DNA of 43,789 nucleotides from Alphaproteobacteria bacterium (GTDB lineage Bacteria > Pseudomonadota > Alphaproteobacteria > Rhodobacterales > Rhodobacteraceae), in contig JAUILL010000031.1 of NCBI GenBank assembly GCA_030433335.1, positions 1 to 43,789 on the forward strand, read 5' to 3'. Numbering within the stretch: the stretch's first letter is position 1; each line of letters starts with the position of its first letter. A model generated the notes under the pieces. That model saw only the letters and a list, made by a program, of their open reading frames with translations, was not told the origin of the DNA and ran no database searches. The position numbers were made by a program, and so were the translations under genes. Below are positions 34,369 to 42,638 of this stretch, in pieces.

Positions 34369-35285
34369 GCTGCCACCTTCGGTGCACGCTTCACCAGCCC
34401 CAGCCGTTCGCGCACAGCTTCTGGTCCGACGACCCGAGCCCCCATATTCTCTATGATCGAAACCGACCGCTCGACCAATTGAGCGTTGGTTGCGAGCTGC
34501 CCTTTGCCGAGCCATAGGTTGTCTTCCAGACCGACGCGAACGTTGCCGCCCGCCAGCACGGCTGCCGAAACATAGGGCATCTGATCACGGCCCAGGCTAA
34601 AGGCAGACCACGTCCAGTCCTGCGGCACCGCGTTCACCATCGCTAGGAACGTATTCAGATCATTCGGCGCGCCCCACCGCACCCCCATACACAGTTGCAC
34701 CAGCGCGGGACCGGTCAACGTGCCCTCGTTCACCAACTCTTTGGCGAACCACAGGTGGCCGGTGTCAAAAGCCTCAATCTCTGGCTTCACGCCGAGTTCG
34801 GTCATCATCCGCCCCATCGCCCGCAACATGCCGGGTGTGTTGGTCATGACATAATCGGCTTCGGCAAAGTTCATGGTTCCGCAATCAAGCGTGCAAATCT
34901 CGGGCAGGCATTCCGCGATATGCACCATCCGCTCGGTCGCACCGACCATATCTGTGCCCGCAGCGTTCACGGGAAACGGCGCTTCGGTCGAGCCAAACAC
35001 AATGTCGCCGCCCATGCCTGCCGTCAGGTTTAGCACCACGTCGACTTCGGCATCGCGAATGCGCTCGGTCACTTCGCGGTAGAGCGCAGGGTCACGAGAG
35101 GGCGCGCCAGTCTCGGGATCGCGCACGTGACAATGGACAATCGCCGCACCTGCCTTGGCCGCATCAATCGCGCTATCGGCGATCTGTTTGGGGCTGCGCG
35201 GCACGTGGGGCGAGCGATCCTGCGTCGCACCTGATCCCGTCACGGCACAGGTGATAAAGACCTCTTTGTTCATCGCCAGCGGCAT
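34365..35285 (-). CDS. cdhC: BKACE family dehydrocarnitine cleavage enzyme
   Basis: 306 residues. The beta-keto acid cleavage enzyme family is recognised by the zinc-binding HCHVRD (His51, His53), GGDIVFGSTEAP, and the C-terminal VRVGLEDNLWLGKGQLATN. BKACE enzymes condense a beta-keto acid with acetyl-CoA and release acetoacetate plus a new acyl-CoA. Beside carnitine dehydrogenase the substrate is 3-dehydrocarnitine and the product betainyl-CoA. AGGAGT eight bases ahead supports ATG 35283-35285. It diverges from the CdhR-like regulator. Confidence 0.92.
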   Translation of the reverse strand: MPLAMNKEVFITCAVTGSGATQDRSPHVPRSPKQIADSAIDAAKAGAAIVHCHVRDPETGAPSRDPALYREVTERIRDAEVDVVLNLTAGMGGDIVFGSTEAPFPVNAAGTDMVGATERMVHIAECLPEICTLDCGTMNFAEADYVMTNTPGMLRAMGRMMTELGVKPEIEAFDTGHLWFAKELVNEGTLTGPALVQLCMGVRWGAPNDLNTFLAMVNAVPQDWTWSAFSLGRDQMPYVSAAVLAGGNVRVGLEDNLWLGKGQLATNAQLVERSVSIIENMGARVVGPEAVRERLGLVKRAPKVAA

Positions 35286-35387
35286 CGAAAACTCCTGAAA
35301 TTCGGATATCGCAACCCGCCACGCGCCCATCATGCGACGATTCAGATTACGATTTCAGGAAATGCTATTGCGGTCGCGCAGGTTTTT

Positions 35388-35405
35388 TTGTTCCATATGT
35401 GACAA
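35388..35405. promoter_or_regulatory. Candidate CdhR operator
   Basis: TTGTTCCATATGTGACAA matches its reverse complement at 14 of 18 bases. It lies 28 bases before the GTG start of the CdhR-like gene, in the divergent promoter region shared with the carnitine genes. A similar TTGC...GCAA dyad precedes the second CdhR-like gene. The rest of the 147-base gap has no other strong signal. Confidence 0.35.
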
Positions 35406-35432
35406 GCAATTTTCCATTCAGGACAAACTTCG

Positions 35433-36368
35433 GTGAAATCGGTCACGATCCTGCTCTATGACGGCTTTTCGAACATGGTCTTGTCCTGCCTGCTCGAACC
35501 ACTTCGCGCGGTTCGCGACCAAAGCCAAACAGATCTGCGCTGGCACATCGTGACGCCTCATAACGGTCCGGCCCGCAGTTCGAGCGGGCTGAATATCGCC
35601 CCTGATGTCACTGTCGAGGCGGTTGGCAAAACCGATCTTCTCATAGTTGTCAGTGGGTACGACTTCCGGCAGCATGCCCGAGCCGAGAATTTACGCCCTC
35701 TTCGCGTCCTGACGAGACAGGCCGCGACGATTTTGGCCGCCGATACCGGCAGTTGGCTGCTGGCGGCCGCGGGGCTCTTGGACGACCAAATCGCGACCAT
35801 CCACTGGGGGGTCATTTCCGACTTCACCGAAGAGTTTCCGAGCGTCCACGCCAGCTATGATCGCTTTGTCAAACAGCCGCGCATCTCGTCCTGCGGCGGC
35901 GCTTCGACCGCGTTGGAATTGATGCTCGCGATCATTTCAGAGCAATTCGGGCCCGGAGACGCTTTCATCGCGTCCACCATGTTCCTACACGATGCGGCCC
36001 AACAGCAGAGCACAGGGCGCGGCGCAAACCGGCTTGAGGGCAAAGGCACAGCCCAGTTGCGGGCCATCGTGAACAAGATGGTCGAAACGATCGAAACACC
36101 GCTGCCGCTCGAAGAATTGTCCCAAGAATTCGGCCTGACACGGCGCACTCTGGATCGGTTGTTCCAAGCAGAGCTCGCTATGTCCCCAGGCCGCTATTAT
36201 CAGCTGATGCGCCTGACCCATGCTCGCGACCTGTCGACCAGCACCGATTACGACCTGCGAGAGATCGCCCTGCGCTGCGGATATGCGGATGCTTCGGCGC
36301 TGGGGAAAGCGTTCCGCAAGGCCTTTGGTCACCCGATCAGGAAATCGCGGGGCTCACGCCCCATGTGA
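35433..36368 (+). CDS. cdhR: CdhR-like AraC/GATase1 regulator of carnitine genes
   Basis: 311 residues, starting at GTG. A DJ-1/PfpI-like GATase1 domain occupies about 1-195 (ILLYDGFSNMVLSCLLEPLRAV, DTGSWLLAAAGLLDD, ATIHW). An AraC-type double HTH follows (LSQEFGLTRRTLDRLF and LREIALRCGYADASALGKAFRKAFG). This is the CdhR/GbdR architecture that senses carnitine or betaine metabolites. It diverges from cdhC-lcdH and the importer and is their probable activator. Its last 15 bases overlap the convergent hydrolase gene. Confidence 0.88.
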   Translation: MKSVTILLYDGFSNMVLSCLLEPLRAVRDQSQTDLRWHIVTPHNGPARSSSGLNIAPDVTVEAVGKTDLLIVVSGYDFRQHARAENLRPLRVLTRQAATILAADTGSWLLAAAGLLDDQIATIHWGVISDFTEEFPSVHASYDRFVKQPRISSCGGASTALELMLAIISEQFGPGDAFIASTMFLHDAAQQQSTGRGANRLEGKGTAQLRAIVNKMVETIETPLPLEELSQEFGLTRRTLDRLFQAELAMSPGRYYQLMRLTHARDLSTSTDYDLREIALRCGYADASALGKAFRKAFGHPIRKSRGSRPM

Positions 36369-37241
36369 CGCCAGTTCGCGCAGGGCCTCTATGATCTGGT
36401 CGAAACAGGTGTGCATTTCTGCACCGTTCCGGCGTCCCCTTTGCCAGCCGTGCACCATCCCCATCTGAACCGTCACAGTGCTATCGACCCCGGCGGCGAC
36501 GCAGGCCTCATGATACCGCCTCGCATCGTCACAGAGCGGGTCACATTCAGCAGGGAAAAGACGGGTCGGCGGCAGCCCCCTCAAATCTCCGAACGCCGGA
36601 TTAGCTGTCGGATCATTCCGAGCGCCGCCTCTTGCCTCTGCATAAACCTTCAGGTCTTCGGTGGTCAGCATGGGCGCATGGGCATGAATGTCAGAGCTTC
36701 CGCCCTCTGCGGGGTAGCCCAGCAGCGGATATAGCAGCACTTGCCCGCGAAGCCCGAGATCAGCGCGGGTCCCCGACAAAGCCGCACACAGGGTTCCGCC
36801 GGCGCTATCGCCACACAGGACAACCGGTCCCTTTGCACACAGCTCTTCTGCCACGTTGCTCAGATCGTCAAAAGCCGCGGGATGCTGATGCTCTGGCGAC
36901 AGACGGTAATCGACAGCAACCACCTGACAACTCGTCCGGTCCGCGATATCGGCGCACAGGTCATCGTGGCTCTCTAGCCCGCCAAGCACGAACCCGCCCC
37001 CATGGGCGAACAGGATCGTCACGTCAGAGGGCGTGCCGTAGATCCGCACGGGAACACCAGCGATGGTCTGATCGACCACCTGCAAGCCACTCGGCCTCGG
37101 CGCGTGGAAATGGACGCACATCCGTTCGTACACCGCTCTGACCTCGGCCCAATCCGACAGGTCCAAATTCGCGGGATAGAATGCCTCTGTTTCGGCGATG
37201 AAGTGTTTCACCTCGTCCGAAAGGTAGCTCTGATAGTCCAC
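36354..37241 (-). CDS. Alpha/beta hydrolase, hormone-sensitive-lipase family
   Basis: 295 residues from GTG 37239-37241. It has the oxyanion motif HGGG (His80), nucleophile elbow GDSAGG (Ser146), an Asp in ECDP and a His in MVHGW, so the catalytic triad is complete. It has no signal peptide, so it is cytosolic. I prefer the GTG because it lies four bases after the CaiD-like stop with AAAGGA ahead; the longer reading would sit inside the upstream gene. It is the final gene of a CoA-ligase/dehydrogenase/CaiD block. An acylcarnitine esterase or carnityl-CoA hydrolase role would fit the pathway, but this is inference. Confidence 0.85.
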   Translation of the reverse strand: MDYQSYLSDEVKHFIAETEAFYPANLDLSDWAEVRAVYERMCVHFHAPRPSGLQVVDQTIAGVPVRIYGTPSDVTILFAHGGGFVLGGLESHDDLCADIADRTSCQVVAVDYRLSPEHQHPAAFDDLSNVAEELCAKGPVVLCGDSAGGTLCAALSGTRADLGLRGQVLLYPLLGYPAEGGSSDIHAHAPMLTTEDLKVYAEARGGARNDPTANPAFGDLRGLPPTRLFPAECDPLCDDARRYHEACVAAGVDSTVTVQMGMVHGWQRGRRNGAEMHTCFDQIIEALRELASHGA

Positions 37242-37245
37242 GCTG

Positions 37246-38028
37246 CTATCGTCCTTTCCACACCGGATCTCGCTTATCGGCAAAGGCGCGGGCGCCCTCA
37301 AGCTGATCCTCGGACCGATAGAGCCGCTCGACCGTCTCGAACTGGCTCTTGGTGATCTTGTTCATGGCGTCCTGAAATTTCATGTCTTCGGCCTCGCGCA
37401 CGATCTCTTTGATCGCAGCGAAGACCAGAGGCGGACCATCCGCAAGCTGCTGCGCAAGCGCCCGCGACTCTGCCATCAAATCCTCCGCCGGAACGATGCG
37501 GTTTACCAATCCCCAACGCGCCGCTTCGTCTGCATCTATCCAGCGGCCAGTCAGCAGCATTTCCATAGCGATGTGATAGGGGATGCGCTTTGGCAATTTG
37601 ATCGAGGCAGCGTCAGCCACCGTCCCCGACCGGATCTCTGGCAAAGCAAAACTCGCATGGTCCGCCGCCAGAATGATGTCCGCACTCAGCGCCAGCTCCA
37701 GCCCGCCACCACACGCGATACCATTCACAGCCGCGATCACCGGCTTGTTCAAACCGCGCAATTCTTGCAGCCCGCCGAACCCGCCTTTGCCATAGTCCCC
37801 ATCCACAGCATCGCCATCGGCGGCAGCCTTCAAATCCCAACCCGGACAAAAGAACTTCTCGCCCGCCCCAGTGATGATCGCGACGCGCAGGCTATCGTCG
37901 TCGCGAAAATCCGTGAACACTTCGCCCATCTCGCGACTAGTGGCGAGGTCGATGGCGTTGGCTTTGGGGCGATCCAGTACGACCTCCAGCACCGCGCCGT
38001 TTTTGGTGATTTTCAATGGCGATGTCAT
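37246..38028 (-). CDS. caiD: CaiD-like carnitinyl-CoA dehydratase / crotonobetainyl-CoA hydratase
   Basis: 260 residues of the crotonase family. Several blocks match the well-known E. coli CaiD: DRPKANAID, RVAIITGAGEKFF, GWDLKAAA, KPVIAAVNG, and the C-terminal end KRDPVWKGR. The oxyanion-hole glycines lie in the GGGLELALSAD segment. It would add water to crotonobetainyl-CoA to give carnityl-CoA. Running oxidatively, this feeds the carnitine dehydrogenase block. It overlaps the CoA-ligase gene by four bases (ATGA) and leads into the hydrolase four bases later. Confidence 0.88.
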   Translation of the reverse strand: MTSPLKITKNGAVLEVVLDRPKANAIDLATSREMGEVFTDFRDDDSLRVAIITGAGEKFFCPGWDLKAAADGDAVDGDYGKGGFGGLQELRGLNKPVIAAVNGIACGGGLELALSADIILAADHASFALPEIRSGTVADAASIKLPKRIPYHIAMEMLLTGRWIDADEAARWGLVNRIVPAEDLMAESRALAQQLADGPPLVFAAIKEIVREAEDMKFQDAMNKITKSQFETVERLYRSEDQLEGARAFADKRDPVWKGR

Positions 38029-40046
38029 TCAGGGTCTCCCATCCGGATCAAGGCGTCGACTGCTACAGCGCGCGTCGGGCAGCACAACAGCGGATTGATT
38101 TCTACTTCTTGCAGGCGGTCTGCATGCGCAGTCACAAAACTCTGGACCGAGAGCACGGCTTCGACAACCGCCTCTATATTTGCCGAAGAGCGCCCCCTGT
38201 ATCCCATGAGCATGGGCGCGCATCGCAACTGTTGGAGCGCGCCGCGAACGTCCTCAGCGGTCACTGGCAGCAACAAAGACTCCGCATCTGCCATTATCTC
38301 GGTCAACACCCCGCCCGCGCCAAGGGTCAGGACAAACCCGTGGGAAGGATCGTTCATCACTCCGATCAGGAGTTCAGCGAGCGCGCCCTCGACCATCTCT
38401 TCGATTAAAAACCTGTCTGTCCGCATCTCAGCGGACGCCCCACGAACCTCATCGGTGTTGCGCAAGCCAACAGCCACCGCTCCAGCTTCTGTCTTGTGCG
38501 CAATCCCGAGGCCCTTGAGCACCACAGGGAAGCCTATCTCTTCGGCGGCTCTGCCCGCCTCATCGGCTCCCTTCGCTGCGATGCTGCGTGGGATGGGCAA
38601 CCCGAAACCGGACAAGGCTGCTTTAGCCTCAGCCTCATCAAGGGTGGTTCCGCCACTCACAGTATTGGGCAGCAAGAGAGGCGCCAAATTCGGGGACCGC
38701 AGGCAGTCGGCCGCTATTGCCTGTATCCCTTCCGCCATCCCGCACAATGGGATTACTCCGCGCCGCATCGCCTCTTGCGCGATAGATTCCGGCATCCCCT
38801 CTGGCATGCTCGCCAAGAGCGCCATGGGTTTGCCGGTGCGTTCGCGTGCCTCGACAACCGCGTTCAGAACCAGATGCCATTCCGGCGCTTCGAACCTGTC
38901 CGCTCTAGGGAAGTCCAAAACAACGCATCCCAGTGCTAAATCACCTTGCATCATAGCAGTGAAACACGCGGTCAACGCTGCCTGATCGCCCCAGATATAA
39001 GTGTGGTAGTCCAACGGGTTCGCCAGAGCCACGTTTGGCCCCAACGCAGCACGCAGCGCATCGATCTGCTCGGTTTGCAGCGCAGGATATTCCACCCCGA
39101 GAGACTGACCGAGATCCGCCATCAAAGACGCCTCACCCCCAGAGCAAGACATCGACGCAATCCTCCGCGAAGACAGCCCACCTGTCACGTGCATGATCTT
39201 AAGCGTCTCGAGCAGCGTTACCGGGCTGTCCACCTGCGCGAACCCCAGACGCTGCAACAAAGCCCGCGCACCCGCATCACTGCCCGCTAGCGATGCCGTA
39301 TGCGAGACTGTCGCTGTCCGCGCCTGCTCGGACGCGCCGACCTTGAGCACGACCACAGGCTTGCCCAAATCCGCCGCCACTTGCGCCAGAGCCTCGTAGG
39401 CCCTCAGGTCGCTGATGCCTTCGATGTGCAGTCCCAATGCGGTCACCCGTGGGTCTGACAACAAGGCCGCTCCGATCTGCGCCATCCCCGTTTGTGCCTG
39501 ATTTCCCACGGTTACCGCATAGGCAATCGGCAAGCCGCGCACCTGCATGGTAAGGTTAATCGCAACGTTCGACGATTGCCCAACGATCGCCACACCCCTG
39601 TCGCAAAGCGTCATCCCGTGCACATCCGGCCAAAGCGCGACCCCATCAAGCGCATTCACATAGCCATAGCAGTTCGGTCCCAAGATCGGCATGTCGCCCG
39701 CGGCCCGCACCAAAGCCTCTTGCAGATCGCCCCCGTCAGCTTGCTCCAAAACCGCCTCGCGAAAGCCCGAGGCGAAGCACACAGCTCCGCCGGCCCCCAT
39801 TGCAGACAGCGCGCTGATGACCTCTATCGTCGCGCTCCGGTTCACCCCGACAAAGGCTGCGTCGGGCGAAGCGGGCAACGCGCTTAAGCTAGCAAACGCA
39901 GGCACGCCGCCGACTTCGTTGCGCGTCGGGTGGACAGGCCAAATCGCCCCCGAGAACCCGATCCTATGACATTCGCGGATCACGTTCGCGCACCAACTTC
40001 CCCCGCCGATCACTGCGATGGAGCGTGGTCGAAACAGGCGCTCCAT
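38025..40046 (-). CDS. NDP-forming acyl-CoA synthetase (CoA-binding + ATP-grasp)
   Basis: 673 residues. The domain order is a CoA-binding Rossmann domain (1-130, FRPRSIAVIGGG and ILGPNCYGYVN), two succinyl-CoA-ligase-like flavodoxin domains with the phospho-acceptor His249 in SHTASLAG, and a C-terminal ATP-grasp domain (from about 450, with FPVVLKGLGIAHKTEAGAV). This is the ADP-forming acetyl-CoA-synthetase architecture. It replaces the AMP-forming ligase CaiC and CoA-transferase CaiB of enterobacteria. Given its neighbours it probably activates gamma-butyrobetaine or carnitine. ATG 40044-40046 follows the dehydrogenase stop by one base. Confidence 0.88.
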   Translation of the reverse strand: MERLFRPRSIAVIGGGSWCANVIRECHRIGFSGAIWPVHPTRNEVGGVPAFASLSALPASPDAAFVGVNRSATIEVISALSAMGAGGAVCFASGFREAVLEQADGGDLQEALVRAAGDMPILGPNCYGYVNALDGVALWPDVHGMTLCDRGVAIVGQSSNVAINLTMQVRGLPIAYAVTVGNQAQTGMAQIGAALLSDPRVTALGLHIEGISDLRAYEALAQVAADLGKPVVVLKVGASEQARTATVSHTASLAGSDAGARALLQRLGFAQVDSPVTLLETLKIMHVTGGLSSRRIASMSCSGGEASLMADLGQSLGVEYPALQTEQIDALRAALGPNVALANPLDYHTYIWGDQAALTACFTAMMQGDLALGCVVLDFPRADRFEAPEWHLVLNAVVEARERTGKPMALLASMPEGMPESIAQEAMRRGVIPLCGMAEGIQAIAADCLRSPNLAPLLLPNTVSGGTTLDEAEAKAALSGFGLPIPRSIAAKGADEAGRAAEEIGFPVVLKGLGIAHKTEAGAVAVGLRNTDEVRGASAEMRTDRFLIEEMVEGALAELLIGVMNDPSHGFVLTLGAGGVLTEIMADAESLLLPVTAEDVRGALQQLRCAPMLMGYRGRSSANIEAVVEAVLSVQSFVTAHADRLQEVEINPLLCCPTRAVAVDALIRMGDPE

Positions 40047-40047
40047 A

Positions 40048-41208
40048 TCAGGCGCCCAAAGGCCGGAACAGGTCCCGGCTAATGATATGGCGCTGGATTT
40101 CACTGGTCCCGTCCCAAATCCGCTCTACCCGCGCATCGCGCCAGAACCGCTCGATCGGGAAGTCATCCATCAGGCCCATGCCCCCGTGGATTTGCAGCGT
40201 GGCATCCGTGACCCGCGCCAACATTTCGGAGGCATAGAGCTTGGCGCTCGCGATTTCCCGATTAGCCTCCAACCCCTGATCCAGCCGCCACGCGCCCGAC
40301 AGGGTCAAAAGATCGGCGGCGTCGATCTCGGTGATCATGTCAGCGATTTGGAAACTGACACCTTGGAATTTCGCGATCGCCTGCCCGAACTGCTTGCGCT
40401 CTGCCGCGTAGCGGAGGGCATGGTCAAAACACCGCCGCGCCCGCCCCACGCAAAAGGCTGCCACCGTCAATCGGGTCGCGTAAAGCCATGTGTTCATCAC
40501 CGCAAAGCCGCCATCGACCTCGCCCAAAACCTGCGCGTCGGGCAGACGACAATTGTCAAAAAAGAGCACGAAGTTCTTGTAGCCCCGATGCGAGACAGAG
40601 GCGTACCCGTCGCGCACCTCGAACCCCGGCGTCCCGCGATCCACGAGGAAACAGGTGATCCTCTTCTTGGGGCCCTTGGGCGTCTGGTCCTCGCCCGTCG
40701 CGACAAAGACGATAAAGAAATCCGCATGCTCTGCGCCTGAAATGAAGTGCTTGGAGCCATTGATGACCCAGTCTCCGCCCTCGCGCTTGGCCGAGCATTT
40801 CATACCGCGCACATCAGACCCCGCGTCCGGTTCGGTCATGGCAAGGGCATCCATCTTCTCGCCCCGAACAGTGGGCAAGAGATAGCGTTCGCGCTGCTCT
40901 CCCTCGCAGGCCATCAGTATATTCTGCGGCCGCCCAAAGAAGTGCGTCAGTGCCATTGATCCGCGCCCCAACTCACGCTCCACCAACGTGAAATCCAGAT
41001 GGGACAGGCCCGCGCCCCCGGCCTCTTCAGGGAAATTGCAGGCATAAAAGCCCAGATCGATGACCTTCTGCTTAATCTCCTGCCCAAGCTCAAAGGGCAC
41101 CTGCCCCGTGCGTTCGACCATCGCCTCGAACGGATAAATCTCGTTCTCGACAAAGGACCGCACTGTGCTGACGATCATCTCTTGCTCTTCGCTTAATCCG
41201 AAATGCAT
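40048..41208 (-). CDS. Acyl-CoA dehydrogenase, probable gamma-butyrobetainyl-CoA dehydrogenase
   Basis: 386 residues, a full acyl-CoA dehydrogenase. The N-terminal helical domain is followed by the flavin-binding segment ALAMTEPDAGSDV and substrate region ITCFLVDRGTPGF; the C-terminal helices include RKQFGQAIAKFQGVSFQIAD and QIHGGMGLMDDFPIERFWRD. The usual catalytic Glu of the IYEGT motif is Asp here (IWDGTSE, about residue 366). GGGGAG ahead of ATG 41206-41208 fixes the start. It is first in the block with CoA ligase and CaiD, so oxidation of gamma-butyrobetainyl-CoA to crotonobetainyl-CoA is the likely step. It diverges from the second CdhR-like regulator. Confidence 0.88.
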   Translation of the reverse strand: MHFGLSEEQEMIVSTVRSFVENEIYPFEAMVERTGQVPFELGQEIKQKVIDLGFYACNFPEEAGGAGLSHLDFTLVERELGRGSMALTHFFGRPQNILMACEGEQRERYLLPTVRGEKMDALAMTEPDAGSDVRGMKCSAKREGGDWVINGSKHFISGAEHADFFIVFVATGEDQTPKGPKKRITCFLVDRGTPGFEVRDGYASVSHRGYKNFVLFFDNCRLPDAQVLGEVDGGFAVMNTWLYATRLTVAAFCVGRARRCFDHALRYAAERKQFGQAIAKFQGVSFQIADMITEIDAADLLTLSGAWRLDQGLEANREIASAKLYASEMLARVTDATLQIHGGMGLMDDFPIERFWRDARVERIWDGTSEIQRHIISRDLFRPLGA

Positions 41209-41218
41209 GGCCTCTCCC

Positions 41219-41236
41219 CTTGCCGTATGCAGCAAG
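41219..41236. promoter_or_regulatory. Inverted repeat between dehydrogenase and regulator
   Basis: CTTGC and GCAAG form perfect 5-bp arms around CGTATGCA in the 54-base divergent gap. The TTGC/GCAA arms resemble the TTGT/ACAA arms in front of the other CdhR-like gene. A shared operator type is plausible but not established. Confidence 0.35.
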
Positions 41237-41262
41237 AGTGAGGCAGAGTTGCGCATCACATC

Positions 41263-42231
41263 ATGCAGGTTTCGCCAATTATCATGCAGACTTGGAAATC
41301 TTCTGACGCAACGCGCACGGTCGGCATCCTGCTCTTTGATGCCTTTTCCAACCTGTGCCTCGCCAATGCTGTCGAGCCTCTGCGCGCGGCAAACACCCTA
41401 TCGGGTAAGCTGCTGTACCGCTGGACCTTCCTCAGCCTGAATGGCGAGGGCGTTGTGTCCTCCAGCGGTCTGCCGGTCCAGCCTCATGCCGCCCTGGGAA
41501 CTGAAACTGGCGACTACCTGTTCGTCATGCCGAGCTACCGGTTCAAAGCGCACGCGACCCCCGAGTGCGGGCGGGGCCTACGGGCGGCGCAAGCGCGCTA
41601 TAGCACGCTGGTCGGGATGGATATGGGCAGTTGGCTCCTTGCCTCCGCTGGCCTGCTAGAGGGGCGAAAGGCCACGATCCATTGGGACGAACTGGTTCAT
41701 TTCGCCGAGACCTTTCCGAACGTTGATGTCACCGAGGACCGGTTTGTCGCGGACGGGAATATCCTCTCCTGCGGCGGCGTCACCACCACCTTTGAACTCG
41801 TTCTAAAACTAATCGAAGAGCATCACGGCCCCATGCTCGCGCTCGAAGTCAGCGCCCTGTTTATGTTCGGTGAAAAGGCCAGTCTGCTCGACACGCAGAT
41901 GAAGGCCACGCGTCCGCACAAACTCCGCATGGCGGCGGCTTTGAAGCGGCGGAATATCGAAACGCCGATCCCGATCCCTGAGGTCGCAGGGAAAATTGGA
42001 CTGACCGACAAAGCCCTGACCAAAGTCTGCCAGAACGCCTATGGCTTCGGCCCCGCACGCCTCTATCAAGCAATCCGTCTTAGAGAAGCGCGGCGTCTTT
42101 GCCTGAACACTGGTTTCAGTATTGAAGAAATCAGCGCCCGCTGTGGCTATACGAATGCGAGTGCAATGACACGTGCCTTTCGCCGCGAATTCGGTCTGTC
42201 ACCGAGAGATTTGAGAGCCACTAAACGTTAG
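41263..42231 (+). CDS. Second CdhR-like AraC/GATase1 regulator
   Basis: 322 residues from ATG 41263 (a second ATG at 41284 is also possible; neither has a strong ribosome binding site). The GATase1-like domain (VGILLFDAFSNLCLANAVEPLRAAN, MDMGSWLLASAGLLEG, ATIHWDEL) is followed by an AraC double HTH (KIGLTDKALTKVCQNAYG and IEEISARCGYTNASAMTRAFRREFG). It is clearly a paralog of the regulator at 35433. It diverges from the dehydrogenase-ligase-CaiD-hydrolase block and probably senses an early intermediate such as gamma-butyrobetaine, while the first regulator senses carnitine or betaine. Confidence 0.85.
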   Translation: MQVSPIIMQTWKSSDATRTVGILLFDAFSNLCLANAVEPLRAANTLSGKLLYRWTFLSLNGEGVVSSSGLPVQPHAALGTETGDYLFVMPSYRFKAHATPECGRGLRAAQARYSTLVGMDMGSWLLASAGLLEGRKATIHWDELVHFAETFPNVDVTEDRFVADGNILSCGGVTTTFELVLKLIEEHHGPMLALEVSALFMFGEKASLLDTQMKATRPHKLRMAAALKRRNIETPIPIPEVAGKIGLTDKALTKVCQNAYGFGPARLYQAIRLREARRLCLNTGFSIEEISARCGYTNASAMTRAFRREFGLSPRDLRATKR

Positions 42232-42251
42232 ACGAATTTCTCGATTCTGGC

Positions 42252-42630
42252 TTAATTGAAGTAGTTGCAAACCTCTTTGAAATCAGGAGACATGGTTTGG
42301 AAAAAAGGTTCAATACAAATGTAGTCAGCCGCATAAACTTTGTGCCGCCAAACACCCAATGATACCCAATTTTGCTTCACTCTGGCAAAAACATCGTATT
42401 GCCCGTTGCCGTTTTTTCTGATCTTCAGCAAAAAACTTGGCTTGTCAGAATTGGCCAGATTCACCAAAGCCAACATGCCGCTATATTTTGAATCACCCGG
42501 TAGAAAGACCCTTTGGCAAGGATACATCCCATCTTTGTTGTTGCGGCAGATAGCTGTCTGGGGCGGCTCTGCAAGAGCAACACCACCCCACAGACTTAGA
42601 AGCGCTGCAGCGACTGGAAGTTCTTAGCAT
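42252..42630 (-). pseudogene. Small secreted protein gene with a frameshift in its signal peptide
   Basis: An open frame of 91 codons (42252-42527) has no start of its own; its frame continues upstream into a convincing signal peptide (LPVAAALLSLWGGVALAEPP) and then hits a stop at 42624-42626. A good start, ATG 42628-42630 with AAAAGGG eight bases ahead, exists one frame off. Removing one base between about 42620 and 42627 joins them into about 125 residues. The mature part has several cysteines (AICRNNK, YPCQRVF, DYICIE, EVCNYF) and no family I know. The base composition is visibly more AT-rich than the metabolic blocks. A recent mutation or a sequencing error would both explain it. Confidence 0.6.
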
Positions 42631-42638
42631 GGGAGAAA

